A DNA stretch of 5,301 bases from an uncultured Lachnospiraceae bacterium (GTDB lineage Bacteria > Bacillota_A > Clostridia > Lachnospirales > Lachnospiraceae), in NCBI GenBank assembly GCA_946621895.1, contig CAMOOZ010000041.1:1-5301 (forward strand), in the 5' to 3' direction. Positions 4,505 to 5,301 of the stretch are shown piece by piece (position 1 is the first letter of the stretch; each line of letters opens with the position of its first letter). Below the pieces are notes generated by a model that was given only the letters and a program-made list of their open reading frames with translations, made no database searches and had not been told where the DNA came from. Made by a program: the position numbers and the translations under genes.

Positions 4505-5301
4505 ATGCGCAGATCTGATGAAAGTACCGAGAACACCTTTAATCAAAACCAGCCCGGAACGCGGAAGCCGCTCGAGGACATGGATATCATTGATGATTTC
4601 CTTGCCGGGGAGATCTTTTCCGGTCCGGACGCGGTGCGCTTTTCGGAAATCCTCTTAAGCCTCGTCATGGGCCGGGAAGTAAAGGTCAGCAACATCCAAA
4701 GCCAGGTAGTCCTGCACGGCGAGGAGCAGAAAAACCGCAGTATCCGGCTGGATGCAATGGTGATCGAGGAGGCTCCGGGAACTCCCGGAAGCGTGATCCT
4801 GTACAACACCGAGATGGAGCAGTTCTACTTCAGGCGAAAGAAGGAGCAGATCCTTTCCCTTCCCCGTCGGGTCCGGTATCACCAGTCCCTGATGGATGCC
4901 GCACAGTCAAAGAGCGGTGCGCTCTTTTCGGAGCTGCCGGATATCGTGAACATCTTTATCATGGATTACGACCCCTTCGGGATGGGTTCCATGTATTATG
5001 AGGTGCGAAACCGCTTCATCACCCATGAAGCATTGGACTATAATGATGGCTTAAGAAAGATTTTTCTTTTTACGGGCGGCGCTGTTCCGGACGGAAGCGG
5101 CCTGAAGGAGCTGCAGGCGGTCCTGCGCTATATTCAAAATTCCGAGCAGAAAAACATTGTGAACGACCTGACCAGGGAAATCGATACCTTTGTCCGGCGT
5201 TTAAAAGATAATGCGGAGGTGAGAAAACACTATATGTGGGCACATGAGCGGGAACAGATTCTGATACAGGATGCCCAGGACGAAATCCGGGAGGAAAAGG
5301 A
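4505..5301 (+). CDS. Rpn-type PD-(D/E)XK nuclease / putative transposase (PDDEXK_2-like), 3' end missing
   Basis: 265 codons are in the window and the frame is still open at the right edge; relatives are usually about 290-330 residues. After a polar N-terminus (1-25) the protein has the Rpn/PDDEXK_2 layout: a helix with FSEILLSLVMGREV (46-59), then RSIRLDAMV (Asp83, the 'PD' aspartate), then the second-strand motif VILYNTEMEQF (Glu103), then LPRRVRYHQSLMD (119-131), and ELPDIVNIFIMDYDPFG (143-159), a signature I associate with this family. The usual metal-site ending is E-x-Q; here it reads Glu103-Met104-Glu105, with Gln one position later. The C-terminal part (from about 215) is helical and charged. 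Known members (E. coli RpnA-E) are DNA endonucleases that promote RecA-independent recombination; many clostridial relatives are annotated as transposases without proof of transposition. No terminal inverted repeats are seen on the left side. The gene is divergent from the kinase and shares its upstream region. Confidence 0.85.
   Translation, partial: MRRSDESTENTFNQNQPGTRKPLEDMDIIDDFLAGEIFSGPDAVRFSEILLSLVMGREVKVSNIQSQVVLHGEEQKNRSIRLDAMVIEEAPGTPGSVILYNTEMEQFYFRRKKEQILSLPRRVRYHQSLMDAAQSKSGALFSELPDIVNIFIMDYDPFGMGSMYYEVRNRFITHEALDYNDGLRKIFLFTGGAVPDGSGLKELQAVLRYIQNSEQKNIVNDLTREIDTFVRRLKDNAEVRKHYMWAHEREQILIQDAQDEIREEK

Noticed and set aside
4543..4882. Minus-strand open frames of 75-88 codons opposite the nuclease
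   Set aside because: They are antisense shadows of the plus-strand nuclease gene, with no motif and no start signal.

Overview
The window looks like a chromosomal piece of a fairly GC-rich member of the Clostridia, most likely Lachnospiraceae-like. The grounds are an HPr carrying both His15 and Ser46, a long two-domain LeuA, AGGAG-type ribosome binding sites, and a PDDEXK_2/Rpn-type nuclease of a kind that is abundant in gut Clostridia. The taxon is an inference from gene content and style; no marker gene is present.

Layout. Nearly everything is on the minus strand, read from right to left. From 4312 down to 2891 lies a membrane sensor histidine kinase with no response regulator next to it. 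Just past its stop is a short relic of another kinase's C-terminus (2830-2873). A good sigma-A-type promoter follows (2795-2823). Its predicted transcript has a leader of about 210 nt holding two diverged copies of a double-hairpin repeat. After that come a 59-residue orphan ORF (2396-2575, GTG start), the PTS phosphocarrier HPr (ptsH, 2014-2277), an intrinsic terminator (1961-1987), leuA (250-1929) and, 8 bp further, the start of a peptidase S66 (LD-carboxypeptidase-like) gene that leaves the window at base 1. On the plus strand, divergent from the kinase, a PD-(D/E)XK nuclease/putative transposase of the Rpn type starts at 4505 and runs off the right edge.

How the parts may work together. 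HPr links sugar transport to carbon catabolite control, and LeuA commits carbon to leucine. They are neighbours but separated by a terminator, so coupling would depend on read-through or on a leuA promoter I cannot find. The 59-residue ORF and ptsH probably share the promoter at 2795-2823. LeuA and the S66 protein are probably translated from one message.

The least ordinary stretches are the gene borders. These are the kinase-tail relic, whose differences from the intact tail are mostly synonymous; the repeat pair, which keeps its pairing by a compensatory change; and the 190-bp divergent region, which has a 17-bp-arm inverted repeat next to an extended -10 so close to the kinase ATG that the message may be leaderless. 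I see no CRISPR array, tRNA, rRNA or complete insertion sequence, and no clear multi-gene novel system.
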